Positions 17,956-25,710 of a stretch of 64,000 nucleotides of DNA are shown one piece after another. The DNA lies in assembly GCF_017104565.1 (NCBI RefSeq), contig NZ_JAAGPD010000002.1:284801-348800 (forward strand). Direction: 5' to 3'. The position numbers were made by a program, and so were the translations under genes. Numbering within the stretch: position 1 is the stretch's first letter; the number at the start of each line of letters is the position of its first letter. This stretch comes from Paraburkholderia sp. Tr-20389. GTDB lineage: Bacteria; Pseudomonadota; Gammaproteobacteria; Burkholderiales; Burkholderiaceae. Under the pieces are notes generated by a model, which saw only the letters and a list, made by a program, of their open reading frames with translations, made no database searches and was not told where the DNA came from.

Positions 17956-18993
17956 TCAACGCGCGGGCGCCACGGGCCCGCGCGCCGCCACGGCCCGATG
18001 CACGGCAAGCGTCGCGGCGAGCGTGCGCGCGGCGTCATCGGCGGAACATAGCGGCGCTTCCTCACGTGCGATCACGGCGGCGAAGTGGCGCAACTGCTCG
18101 TGATACGGGTCGGCGCTATGCGGTGTGCTGCGCTCGACCGTCAGCGGCTCGTGCCAGCCCTTGCGCGCACGGTACTCCCACACGTCGAGTTGCGGCAGCG
18201 TCAGCGACGCGTCCGTGCCGATCAGGAAATGCGTGTTCACCTGCTGACGCGGATAATGCGCCGCTTCGCCCGCTGCGAGATCCCAGTTCCACGGCGAGGT
18301 CGCGCAGTCGGAGACGGCGAGCGTGCCGAGCGCGCCGCTGGCGAAGCGAAACAGCACAGCGGCCGTGTCCTCGACGTCGAACCCGCGCACCGCGTTCGAC
18401 GTGAGCGCCTGTACTTCGACGATATCGCCGAGCAGGAAACGCATGATGTCGATGTCGTGGATCAGGTTGATCAGCACCGGCCCGCCGCCCGCGCGCCGCC
18501 GCCATTCGACGTCGAAGTACGCATCCGGCTTGTAGAACGTCGCCAGCGCATTCGCCGTGACGGGCGTGCCGAGACGGCCCGATTGAACGATCTCCCGCGC
18601 GCGCCGCAGGATCGGATTGTGTCGGCGGTGATGGCCGACCAGTAGCGGCACGCCCGCCTCGTCTGCCGCGCGTGCCAGCCGCAGCGCTTCGTCGACGTCG
18701 TCGGCGATCGGCTTTTCGATCAACGCGGGCACGCCGCGCGCAATGCACGCGAGCCCGACATCGACGTGCGTCGCATTCGGTGTCGCGACAATCGCGCCTT
18801 CCGGCCGCACGTCCTCCAGCATCGCCTCGTAGCCTTCGAACCAGCGCAGTCCCTCTTGCCGCGCAAACTCGCTCGCAGCAGGCGACGGATCCGCAATCGC
18901 CACCACCTCCGCCTGCGGATGCAGCCGCGCCCGCTCCACATGCATGCGTCCGATCGCGCCCGCGCCGATTACCGCCAGACGTCTCCTTGCCAT
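17956..18993 (-). CDS. Gfo/Idh/MocA-family NAD(P)-dependent oxidoreductase
   Basis: 345 aa. The N-terminal Rossmann domain has VIGAGAIGRMH (residues 8-18), and the family catalytic Lys94 lies in IEKP. The C-terminal alpha/beta domain includes GGGPVLINLIHDIDIMRFL with the Asp/His pair typical of inositol or sugar dehydrogenases. The family oxidises or reduces cyclitols, aldoses and related polyols, so it fits a hydroxylated cyclic substrate. The gene is divergent from the ABC importer operon across a region with IclR-type half-sites. The start MARRRLAVIG has AGGAGAAGAGACG just upstream on the minus strand. Confidence 0.92.
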   Translation of the reverse strand: MARRRLAVIGAGAIGRMHVERARLHPQAEVVAIADPSPAASEFARQEGLRWFEGYEAMLEDVRPEGAIVATPNATHVDVGLACIARGVPALIEKPIADDVDEALRLARAADEAGVPLLVGHHRRHNPILRRAREIVQSGRLGTPVTANALATFYKPDAYFDVEWRRRAGGGPVLINLIHDIDIMRFLLGDIVEVQALTSNAVRGFDVEDTAAVLFRFASGALGTLAVSDCATSPWNWDLAAGEAAHYPRQQVNTHFLIGTDASLTLPQLDVWEYRARKGWHEPLTVERSTPHSADPYHEQLRHFAAVIAREEAPLCSADDAARTLAATLAVHRAVAARGPVAPAR

Positions 18994-19070
18994 CGTCTCT
19001 TCTCCTTGATTGAACAGTCGTTCGCGCGTACCAGGTGAATACCCGGATACTCTGAAATCCGCTTTAATTG

Positions 19071-19102
19071 TTGAATGCTATTCCAATTCGAACTAGAGTT
19101 CA
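19071..19102. promoter_or_regulatory. IclR-box-like sites upstream of the ABC importer operon
   Basis: TTGAATGCTATTCCA (19071-19085) matches the TGGAAT-N3-ATTCCA pattern with one degenerate arm. Immediately next to it, GAACT-AG-AGTTC (19090-19101) is a second, differently spelled inverted repeat. Together they lie between the divergent Gfo/Idh/MocA gene and the substrate-binding protein gene, about 75-105 nt from each start. Confidence 0.5.
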
Positions 19103-19174
19103 CCAAAAGTTTTCAATGCGCGACGATTCACGACGCCGCGCATTCCACGGATACGAACAGGAGCGGAGAGACAG

Positions 19175-20488
19175 ATGAGCGACAAGCACAAGCAAGCGGA
19201 TGCAGTTCTCAACCACGGCACGCCTGCCGCCGACGAAGGCAGCAGCGGCGGCACGCGCATGACGCGCCGCGACTGGCTCGCGACGGCGGGCAAGACGCTC
19301 GCGAGCGGCGCGGCGGTGCTCGCCGCGCCCGCGATCGTGCGCGCGCAGGGCGAGCAGCCGCTCAAGCTCGGCCTGCTGATGGCCAAGCAGGGTGTGTGGA
19401 CGGAACAGGGCGAAGTGATCGCGAACGGCGTGAAGATGGCGCTCGACGACGCGAACAACCAGGCGCGCGGACGACGCGTCGATCTCGTCTGGTACGACGA
19501 ACCGAATCCGCAGTCGGCGCAGCAAAACATGCAGAAGCTCGTCGAGCAGGACAAGGTGATTGCCGTGATCGGCGGCACGAACAGCGGCACGTCGCTGGCG
19601 ATGTCGTCCGTCGCGAACCGCACGAAGACGCCGTATATCGCACCCAATGCGGCCGCGCGCGAACTGACGGGCGGCAGCTGCAATCCGTACACGTTCCGCG
19701 TGCTGAGCCCGACGCCCGTCACGTGCCGCGCGCTCGCGCCGTCGCTGCTCGCGATCGGCAAGAAGTGGCATTTTCTCGTCGCGAACTATGCGTATGGACA
19801 GGACATCCAGCGTTCGATGTCCGATCTGTTGAAGCAGTCGGGCGGCACGATCACGGGCGCTGACGTGACGCCGCTCAACACCACCGACTTCAGCTCGTTC
19901 ATCCTCAAGATCCGCCAGTCGAAGCCCGACGTGGTGCTGCTCGGCCTGCCCGGCGGCGATCTGTCGACCTTCCTCAAGCAGTACGCGGAAATGGGCATGA
20001 AGGACAAGATTCCCGTCGCGTGCCCGATCATCGGCGACTCGGACTTGTGGTCGATCAGCGTCGACGCGGCAACGGGCTATTACGGCAAGCCGTGGCACTT
20101 CAGCTCGCCGGGCCATTCGCCCGAAGAAGTCGCGTTCATCAAGAAGTACACGGCGAAATACGGCAAGCCGCCCGCCGACAAGGCGTGGATCGGCTGGTTC
20201 ACGACGCGCGCGCTGCTCGCGGGTGTCAACCAGGCGAAGAGCACGTCGGGACCGGACATCGTGCAAAGCCTGGAGACGGTGCAGTTCGGCGACAGCAGCG
20301 GGCCCGCGTACTTCCGTCCGTGGGATCACCAGATGCTGCGGCGCTGGACCGTGTTCAAGGTCAAGGATCACATCACCGACAAATGGGACTGGCTCAACCA
20401 GGTGTCGGCCGTGCCGCAGAACCCTTCGGAACTCGACAAGCTGTACGGCACGCGCCAGGAAATCGGCTGCACGATGGCCGCGCGCTGA
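19175..20488 (+). CDS. ABC transporter substrate-binding protein (branched-chain amino acid / amide type), Tat-exported
   Basis: 437 aa periplasmic binding protein of the LivK/UrtA-like type I family. The N-terminus carries a twin-arginine motif (TRRDWLATAG, Arg31-Arg32) and a hydrophobic stretch ending in APAIVRAQ, with cleavage near residue 57, so Tat export is likely. The mature part has the family pattern (LGLLMAKQGVWTEQGEVIANG; AVIGGTNSGTSLAMS; YAYGQDIQRS). AGGAGCGGAGAGAC precedes the ATG. First gene of the importer operon, 95 nt before livH. Members of this family import amides, aromatic acids and cyclic carboxylates as well as amino acids; the ligand here is probably the pathway substrate. 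Confidence 0.93.
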   Translation: MSDKHKQADAVLNHGTPAADEGSSGGTRMTRRDWLATAGKTLASGAAVLAAPAIVRAQGEQPLKLGLLMAKQGVWTEQGEVIANGVKMALDDANNQARGRRVDLVWYDEPNPQSAQQNMQKLVEQDKVIAVIGGTNSGTSLAMSSVANRTKTPYIAPNAAARELTGGSCNPYTFRVLSPTPVTCRALAPSLLAIGKKWHFLVANYAYGQDIQRSMSDLLKQSGGTITGADVTPLNTTDFSSFILKIRQSKPDVVLLGLPGGDLSTFLKQYAEMGMKDKIPVACPIIGDSDLWSISVDAATGYYGKPWHFSSPGHSPEEVAFIKKYTAKYGKPPADKAWIGWFTTRALLAGVNQAKSTSGPDIVQSLETVQFGDSSGPAYFRPWDHQMLRRWTVFKVKDHITDKWDWLNQVSAVPQNPSELDKLYGTRQEIGCTMAAR

Positions 20489-20583
20489 CCTGCGCTCTGC
20501 GGTTTCCAGCGAAATCGCGAGTTGAACTCACGACGCCGTTGCATCAAACGCGGTGCAACGGCCGTCGACACCTGGAGTACGGC

Positions 20584-21453
20584 ATGGCAGAAATGGTGTT
20601 GTCCCAGATCGCCAATGGACTGGTACTGGGCTTTCTCTACGTGCTGCTCGCGATCGGTCTGTCGATCATCTGCGGGCTGCTTGGCATCGTCAATTTCGCG
20701 CACGGCGCGCTGTTCGCGCTGGGCGCGTACTTCGCAATCGCGCTGTCGATGCAGTTCGGCTGGGCGGCCGTGATCGTCGCGCCCGTTCTCGTCGCGCTGG
20801 TCGGCATGTTGATCGAAGTGATCTTCATCCGCCGGTTGTATGGAAAGGAGCCTTTGCTCGGCCTGATCGTGACGTTCGCGCTGTCGCTGCTGCTGACGGC
20901 GCTGATCCGGCTGGTGTGGGGCGCGGGCGGCCTGCCGTTCAGCCCGCCTGCTGCGCTGAACGGCTTCCTCGTCTATGGGCCGCTGCTGATCACGAAATAC
21001 CGCCTGTTCGTGCTCGCCGCGACGGTCGCGATTCTGCTCGCGTTGTGGTGGTTCATGAAATTCACGCCCTATGGACGCATCCTGCGCGCGGGCAGCCGCG
21101 ACCCCGAAATGGTCGGCCTGCTCGGCATCAATCTGCCGCGCGTGCTGACGGGCGCATTCGGGCTCGGCGCACTGCTCGCAGGCGCGGCCGGCGTGCTGGC
21201 CGCTCCGCTGCTGACGGTCACGCCGAGCATGGCGACAGCCGCCGTGATGCCCGCCTTCGTGATCGTCACGATCGGCGGCCTGGGCTCGTTCGCGGGCGCC
21301 GTCGTCGCGGGATTGCTGGTCGGCATCGTCACCGCGCTGGCCGTGCAGTTCTTCCCCGAAGGCTCGTCGGTGGCGATGTACGTGCTGATGGCACTCGTTC
21401 TGCTCGTGCGTCCGCGCGGGTTGTTCGGCGAACGCTGGGAGCGCTTCGAATGA
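20584..21453 (+). CDS. livH: Branched-chain-type ABC transporter permease (LivH family)
   Basis: 289 aa inner-membrane permease with about eight hydrophobic segments and the LivH pattern: NGLVLGFLYVLLAIGLSIICGL, GIVNFAHGALFALGAY, and the loop region GRILRAGSRDPEMVGLLGIN that contacts the ATPase. A ribosome-binding site (TGGAG at 20573) fixes the ATG at 20584. Its stop overlaps the start of the next gene (ATGA, 21450-21453), so it is coupled to the fused LivM-LivG-LivF protein, its obligatory partner. Confidence 0.93.
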   Translation: MAEMVLSQIANGLVLGFLYVLLAIGLSIICGLLGIVNFAHGALFALGAYFAIALSMQFGWAAVIVAPVLVALVGMLIEVIFIRRLYGKEPLLGLIVTFALSLLLTALIRLVWGAGGLPFSPPAALNGFLVYGPLLITKYRLFVLAATVAILLALWWFMKFTPYGRILRAGSRDPEMVGLLGINLPRVLTGAFGLGALLAGAAGVLAAPLLTVTPSMATAAVMPAFVIVTIGGLGSFAGAVVAGLLVGIVTALAVQFFPEGSSVAMYVLMALVLLVRPRGLFGERWERFE

Positions 21454-24002
21454 ATCTCAAACTCTTGACCCGCCACCCCGTCGCGCTGCTGGCGACTTGT
21501 CTCTTCATCGTGTCGATCGCGTTGACCGCGACGGGCACGCCGCTCGAACGCGCGACGCAGATCGCCATCTACACGCTCTACGGCATGGGCGTGAATCTGC
21601 TCGTCGCGTACACGGGCCTCGTGCCGTTCGGTGCGTCGGTGTTCTTCGGCACGTCGACATATCTGGTCGCGATTTCGCTGCAACGCCTGATCGGCAACGA
21701 AGTCGTCGCGCTCGCCGCGAGCGTGATCGTCACGGGCGCGATGGCGGCGCTGATCGGCGCCATCGTGCTCAAGCGGCGCGGCCTGTACTTCTCGCTGCTG
21801 ACGCTCGCGTGCTCGCAGATCGCATTCGAAATCGCATTCAAATGGACCGATATGACGGGCGGCGAGAACGGACTGCAGAACGTACCGCGCCCGACCTTCG
21901 CGACCACCACGGGCTTCCACATCTTTGCCTGCGTGACCGTGGTGGCCGTTGCGTACGGTCTGTGGCGGCTCGTGCATGCGCCGTTCGGACGCGCGTTGCA
22001 GGCGCTGCGCGACAACGAGCAGCGCGCCGCGAGCCTCGGCTACGACACGTATCGGCTCAAGCTCTATGCGTTTGTCATCTCGGCTTCCGTGATCGGTTAC
22101 GCAGGCGGCCTGCTCTGCCTGATGCTGCAAGGCGCGTACGCGAACAACCTGAGCTGGGAACACGCCGGCGACAGCCTGCTGATGACCGTGCTCGGCGGCG
22201 TGCATCAGTTTCTCGGGCCGCTGTGGGGCGCCATCGCGTTCATCCTGCTCGAAGACAAGCTGAGCAGCCTGACGGAGCATTGGTGGCTGATGTTCGCGCC
22301 CATCATCATCGCGTTTGCGTTCTTCTCGCCCGAGGGCATTCAGGGGCTCGCACAACGGCTGCTGCGCCGGCCTCGCTGGACGCTCGTTCGCGACACCATC
22401 CCGCCGCGTCCCGAAGTCATCGCGCCGTACCGCGCGAGCCGCATCGACATGGACCCCAACACGCCGATTCTCAGCGTGCGCGGCCTGTCGAAACAGTTCG
22501 GCTCGCTCGTCACCGCCGACAACATCGATCTCGACGTGTATCCGTACAAGCTGCACAGCTTCATCGGACCGAACGGTGCGGGCAAGACGACGTTCTTCAA
22601 CATGCTGACGGGCGTGCTGCCTCCTTCGTCGGGCACGATCGCCTTCGACGGCAGGGACGTCACGAAGCTCGCGATGTTCCGCCGCGTGAGGCTCGGCATG
22701 AGCCGCTCGTTTCAGATCCTCAGTGTGTTCCGCAATCTCACCGTGTTCGAGAACGTGCGCGTCGCCGTGCAGGCGGCCCAGCGCAAACGTCTCGGTCTCT
22801 GGCACGACGCGCATACGCTCGACAAGCAGAATGCGCAGACATGGTCGCTGCTCGCCGCCGTCGGTCTCGTCGAGCGTGCGGCCGCCTCGTGCGAAAGTCT
22901 GTCGCACGGCGAGCAGCGGCTGCTCGAAATCGCGTTGTCGCTCGCGACGCAAGCGCGCCTTCTGCTGCTCGACGAACCGCTCGCCGGACTCGCCGAAGCG
23001 GATCGCGCGACCGTCGCGCGCATCGTGCGCGAACTCGCGAATCATCATGCCGTGCTGTTGATCGAACACGACATCGACCGTGTGCTGACCATTTCCGATC
23101 GCGTCAGCGTGCTGCATCGCGGGCATCTGATCGCGGACGGCTCGCCCGCCGTCGTGGCCGCGCATCCCGAAGTGATCGAAGCGTACATGGGTCATGCGAA
23201 GGGCGAGCGTGCCGTCGACGTGCGTCTGGCTCAACGCATCGACGCAAAGCGCGACACGTCGAAAGAGAAGCACCCGCTGCTGCGTCTCGAAGGCGTGAAG
23301 GCGGGTTACGCGGGCAACACGATCCTCGACGGCATCGATCTCGCGCTGCACGAAGGCGAAGTCATCGCGATCCTCGGTCGCAACGGCGTGGGCAAGACCA
23401 CGGCGTTGCGCGCGGCAACGGGCGTCGCGCAGGTCAGCGGGGGTACGATTACCTTCGACGGTCACGACATCACGTCGCGCGCGCCGCACGAGATCAACCG
23501 CCTCGGCCTCGCGATGGTGCCCGAAGGCCGCCGCCTGTTCCCGAACCTGACCGTCTACGAAAACCTGCGGCTTGCGGCGCGCAAGGGCGGCGCGAGCGTC
23601 GACGAGATGTATGCGCTGTTTCCGCGGCTCGCGAACCGCAAGGACGTGCGCGCTGAACATCTTTCCGGCGGCGAGCGGCAGATGGTGGCGATTGCGCGTG
23701 CGTTGATGGCGCCCGCTAAAGCGATTCTGCTCGACGAGCCGTTCGAAGGGCTCGCGCCTGCCGTCGTGCAGGAAGTGCTCGACGCCGTCGTGAAGCTGCG
23801 CGAGCGCGCAAGCGTCGTGATCGTCGAACATCAGGCGGACATGGTGCTGCCGATTGCGGACCGCGTGTACGTGCTCGTCAACGGACGCGTCGCCTATGAA
23901 AACACGGCCGATGCGCTGGCGCAGGACGCCGCGATGCAAGCCAAACTGCTAGGCATCGTGCATGACGATGCAAGTTCTACTCTGGAGGTGAAATCAGCAT
24001 GA
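21450..24002 (+). CDS. Fused ABC transporter protein: permease (LivM) + ATPase (LivG) + ATPase (LivF)
   Basis: One uninterrupted 850-aa frame. Residues 1 to about 320 are a LivM-type permease (GMGVNLLVAYTGLVPFGASVF; ALRDNEQRAASLGYDTYRLK coupling loop). Residues about 340-590 are a LivG ATPase with Walker A GPNGAGKTT (from residue 373), signature LSHGEQRLLEIA and Walker B LLLLDEPLAGL. Residues about 610-840 are a LivF ATPase with Walker A GRNGVGKTT (from 643), signature LSGGERQMVAIARAL and Walker B ILLDEPFEGLAP. In most bacteria these are three genes. All ATPase motifs look intact, so this is a functional fusion, not decay. It overlaps livH upstream and the shikimate-dehydrogenase-like gene downstream by 4 nt each. 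Confidence 0.93.
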   Translation: MNLKLLTRHPVALLATCLFIVSIALTATGTPLERATQIAIYTLYGMGVNLLVAYTGLVPFGASVFFGTSTYLVAISLQRLIGNEVVALAASVIVTGAMAALIGAIVLKRRGLYFSLLTLACSQIAFEIAFKWTDMTGGENGLQNVPRPTFATTTGFHIFACVTVVAVAYGLWRLVHAPFGRALQALRDNEQRAASLGYDTYRLKLYAFVISASVIGYAGGLLCLMLQGAYANNLSWEHAGDSLLMTVLGGVHQFLGPLWGAIAFILLEDKLSSLTEHWWLMFAPIIIAFAFFSPEGIQGLAQRLLRRPRWTLVRDTIPPRPEVIAPYRASRIDMDPNTPILSVRGLSKQFGSLVTADNIDLDVYPYKLHSFIGPNGAGKTTFFNMLTGVLPPSSGTIAFDGRDVTKLAMFRRVRLGMSRSFQILSVFRNLTVFENVRVAVQAAQRKRLGLWHDAHTLDKQNAQTWSLLAAVGLVERAAASCESLSHGEQRLLEIALSLATQARLLLLDEPLAGLAEADRATVARIVRELANHHAVLLIEHDIDRVLTISDRVSVLHRGHLIADGSPAVVAAHPEVIEAYMGHAKGERAVDVRLAQRIDAKRDTSKEKHPLLRLEGVKAGYAGNTILDGIDLALHEGEVIAILGRNGVGKTTALRAATGVAQVSGGTITFDGHDITSRAPHEINRLGLAMVPEGRRLFPNLTVYENLRLAARKGGASVDEMYALFPRLANRKDVRAEHLSGGERQMVAIARALMAPAKAILLDEPFEGLAPAVVQEVLDAVVKLRERASVVIVEHQADMVLPIADRVYVLVNGRVAYENTADALAQDAAMQAKLLGIVHDDASSTLEVKSA

Positions 24003-24841
24003 CCGAATCCACAGCAACGCAAGCCGCCGTATCGCTCGACGAAGGACTCAGCGGCGCGACGCGCGTGTACTTCATCGTCGGCGATCCGATTGCGCAGGTG
24101 CGCTCGCCGAAGGGCGTGACGGCCGCGCTGCGCGAAGCAGGACGCGATGCGCTGGTAGTTCCTGCGCACGTCGCGCCCGACGACCTGGCCGCATTCTTCG
24201 CGGGCGTCGCGCCGATGCGCAACGTCGACGGCGTGATCATCACGGTGCCGCACAAGTTCAGCGCCGCGGCGTACTGCAAGAGCTTTTCCGAAGAGGCCGC
24301 GTTTCTCTGCGCGGTGAATACGTTGCGCCGCGCGCCCGATGGCACGTGGCACGGCGGCATGTTCGACGGCACCGGCTTCGTCGCGGCGCTCGTCGATGCC
24401 GGCTGCGATCTGCAAGGCAAGCGCGCGTTGCTGGTCGGCGCGGGCGGTGCGGGCTCGGCGATCGGACACGCACTCGTCAACGCGGGCGTCGCGTCGCTCG
24501 ATGTGCTCGACAACGACGCCGCGCGCACCGAATCGCTGGTTGCGCGGCTCGCCGCGCTGCAACGCGGCGCCGTCCACACGGCGTCGAAGGACGTCGCGGC
24601 CGAATCGTTCGATGTTGTCGTCAATGCATCGCCGATGGGTATGCGCGCCGACGACCCATTGCCCGTCGATGTATCGCGTCTCGCTGCATCGACCTTCGTC
24701 GGCGACGTGGTGACGAAGCCGCCGCTCACGCCGTTCATCGAAGCGGCTCGCGCACGCGGCTGCAAGACGGTGACGGGCACGCAGATGTTCGCGCGCGTCT
24801 GCGACCGCATGGTCGAGTTCCTGCTGGACGGCGACGCATGA
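23999..24841 (+). CDS. Shikimate dehydrogenase (AroE)-family paralogue, probably catabolic
   Basis: 280 aa. The AroE fold is clear: GDPIAQVRSP near residue 28, ITVPHK with catalytic Lys86, AVNT with Asn107, catalytic Asp123 in GGMFDGTGF, the Rossmann motif LVGAGGAGSAIG, and NASPMGM. Catalytic Lys and Asp are kept, but the substrate-carboxylate motif SxS of true AroE (HSKSP) reads QVRSP, with the first Ser replaced by Val34, and NTDG reads MFDG. This suggests a related substrate such as another hydroaromatic acid. Translationally coupled on both sides (ATGA overlaps), between the importer and an SDR gene, so it is not a biosynthetic aroE. Confidence 0.88.
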   Translation: MTESTATQAAVSLDEGLSGATRVYFIVGDPIAQVRSPKGVTAALREAGRDALVVPAHVAPDDLAAFFAGVAPMRNVDGVIITVPHKFSAAAYCKSFSEEAAFLCAVNTLRRAPDGTWHGGMFDGTGFVAALVDAGCDLQGKRALLVGAGGAGSAIGHALVNAGVASLDVLDNDAARTESLVARLAALQRGAVHTASKDVAAESFDVVVNASPMGMRADDPLPVDVSRLAASTFVGDVVTKPPLTPFIEAARARGCKTVTGTQMFARVCDRMVEFLLDGDA

Positions 24842-25578
24842 GTGCGACGCAGCGGGTCGCCATCGTCACGGGTGGCGCGGGCGGCATCGGCCGCGCGATT
24901 GCGGCGCGGTTGCAACGCGACGGCCTGCGCGTCGCACTGTGGGATCTCGATGCGGCCGCCGCGCGCGAAGCGGCCTCTGCATTGCCGGACGGCACGGCCA
25001 TCGGCGTGCATGCCGATGTCACGGACGAGGCATCCGTCGCCGCCGCCCTTCAGACCACGCTCGATCGCTTCGGCTCGCTGCACGTGCTGATCAACAGCGC
25101 GGGCACGACGGGACCGATCGCGCCCGTCGCCGACAGCGCGCTCGATGCGTGGCAGCGCTGCATCGACGTCAATCTGCGCAGCGTGTTCCTGTGCTCGCGC
25201 GCCGCCGTCAGACCGATGCTCGCGGCGGGCTTCGGACGCATCGTGAATCTCGCGTCGATTGCGGGCAAGGAAGGCAATCCGTCGATGTCCGCGTATTCGG
25301 CGGCGAAGGCGGGTGTGATCGCGTTCACGAAGTCGATGGGCAAGGAACTCGCGCTCACGCCCGTGCGCGTGAACTGCGTCGCGCCCGCCGTCATCGAAAC
25401 GCCGTTGCTGCAACAGATGACGCCGGAAGCGCTCGCCGCGAGCCTCGCGAAGATTCCGATGCAGCGCGCGGGTACGGCCGATGAAGTCGCGAATCTGGCC
25501 GCGTGGCTGGCGTCGGACGAATGCTCGTTTTCGTGCGGCGCGACCTTCGACCTCTCCGGAGGACGTGCGACCTATTGA
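24838..25578 (+). CDS. Short-chain dehydrogenase/reductase (FabG-like)
   Basis: 246 aa classical SDR: cofactor motif TGGAGGIGRA (residues 11-20), Asp in LWDLD favouring NAD(H), structural INSAGT, and catalytic Tyr153/Lys157 in AYSAAK, ending with the family segment FDLSGGRATY. It is coupled to the upstream AroE-like gene by an ATGA overlap and is the last gene of the importer operon. Oxidation of a ring hydroxyl in the same route is the likely role (inference). FabG-type fatty acid synthesis is possible by sequence but unlikely by context. Confidence 0.92.
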   Translation: MSATQRVAIVTGGAGGIGRAIAARLQRDGLRVALWDLDAAAAREAASALPDGTAIGVHADVTDEASVAAALQTTLDRFGSLHVLINSAGTTGPIAPVADSALDAWQRCIDVNLRSVFLCSRAAVRPMLAAGFGRIVNLASIAGKEGNPSMSAYSAAKAGVIAFTKSMGKELALTPVRVNCVAPAVIETPLLQQMTPEALAASLAKIPMQRAGTADEVANLAAWLASDECSFSCGATFDLSGGRATY

Positions 25579-25614
25579 AGCCCAACCCTCGAAACAGGCT
25601 TCGGCCCTCATTTA

Positions 25615-25629
25615 TGGAATATAGTTCCA
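25615..25629. promoter_or_regulatory. IclR-box-like palindrome, distal copy
   Basis: TGGAATA-T-AGTTCCA, one mismatch from a perfect palindrome, 82-96 nt upstream of the second FAD enzyme gene. It forms a pair with the copy at 25643, the centres being 28 nt apart. Confidence 0.55.
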
Positions 25630-25642
25630 CTTTCATAAATAC

Positions 25643-25657
25643 TGGAATATCATTCCA
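25643..25657. promoter_or_regulatory. IclR-box-like palindrome, proximal copy
   Basis: TGGAATA-T-CATTCCA, one mismatch from a perfect palindrome, 54-68 nt upstream of the second FAD enzyme start. Same 15-bp geometry as the copy at 16970. A further half-site TTGAATG lies at 25661-25667. Confidence 0.6.
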
Positions 25658-25710
25658 TTCATTGAATGTCGCCGGAGCAACGGCGATGCGGCGGAACGAA
25701 GGAGACAGGC

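Noticed and set aside
21069-23939. 956-codon antisense frame opposite the fused Liv protein
   Set aside because: Same artefact of high-GC third positions; no ribosome-binding site or domain.
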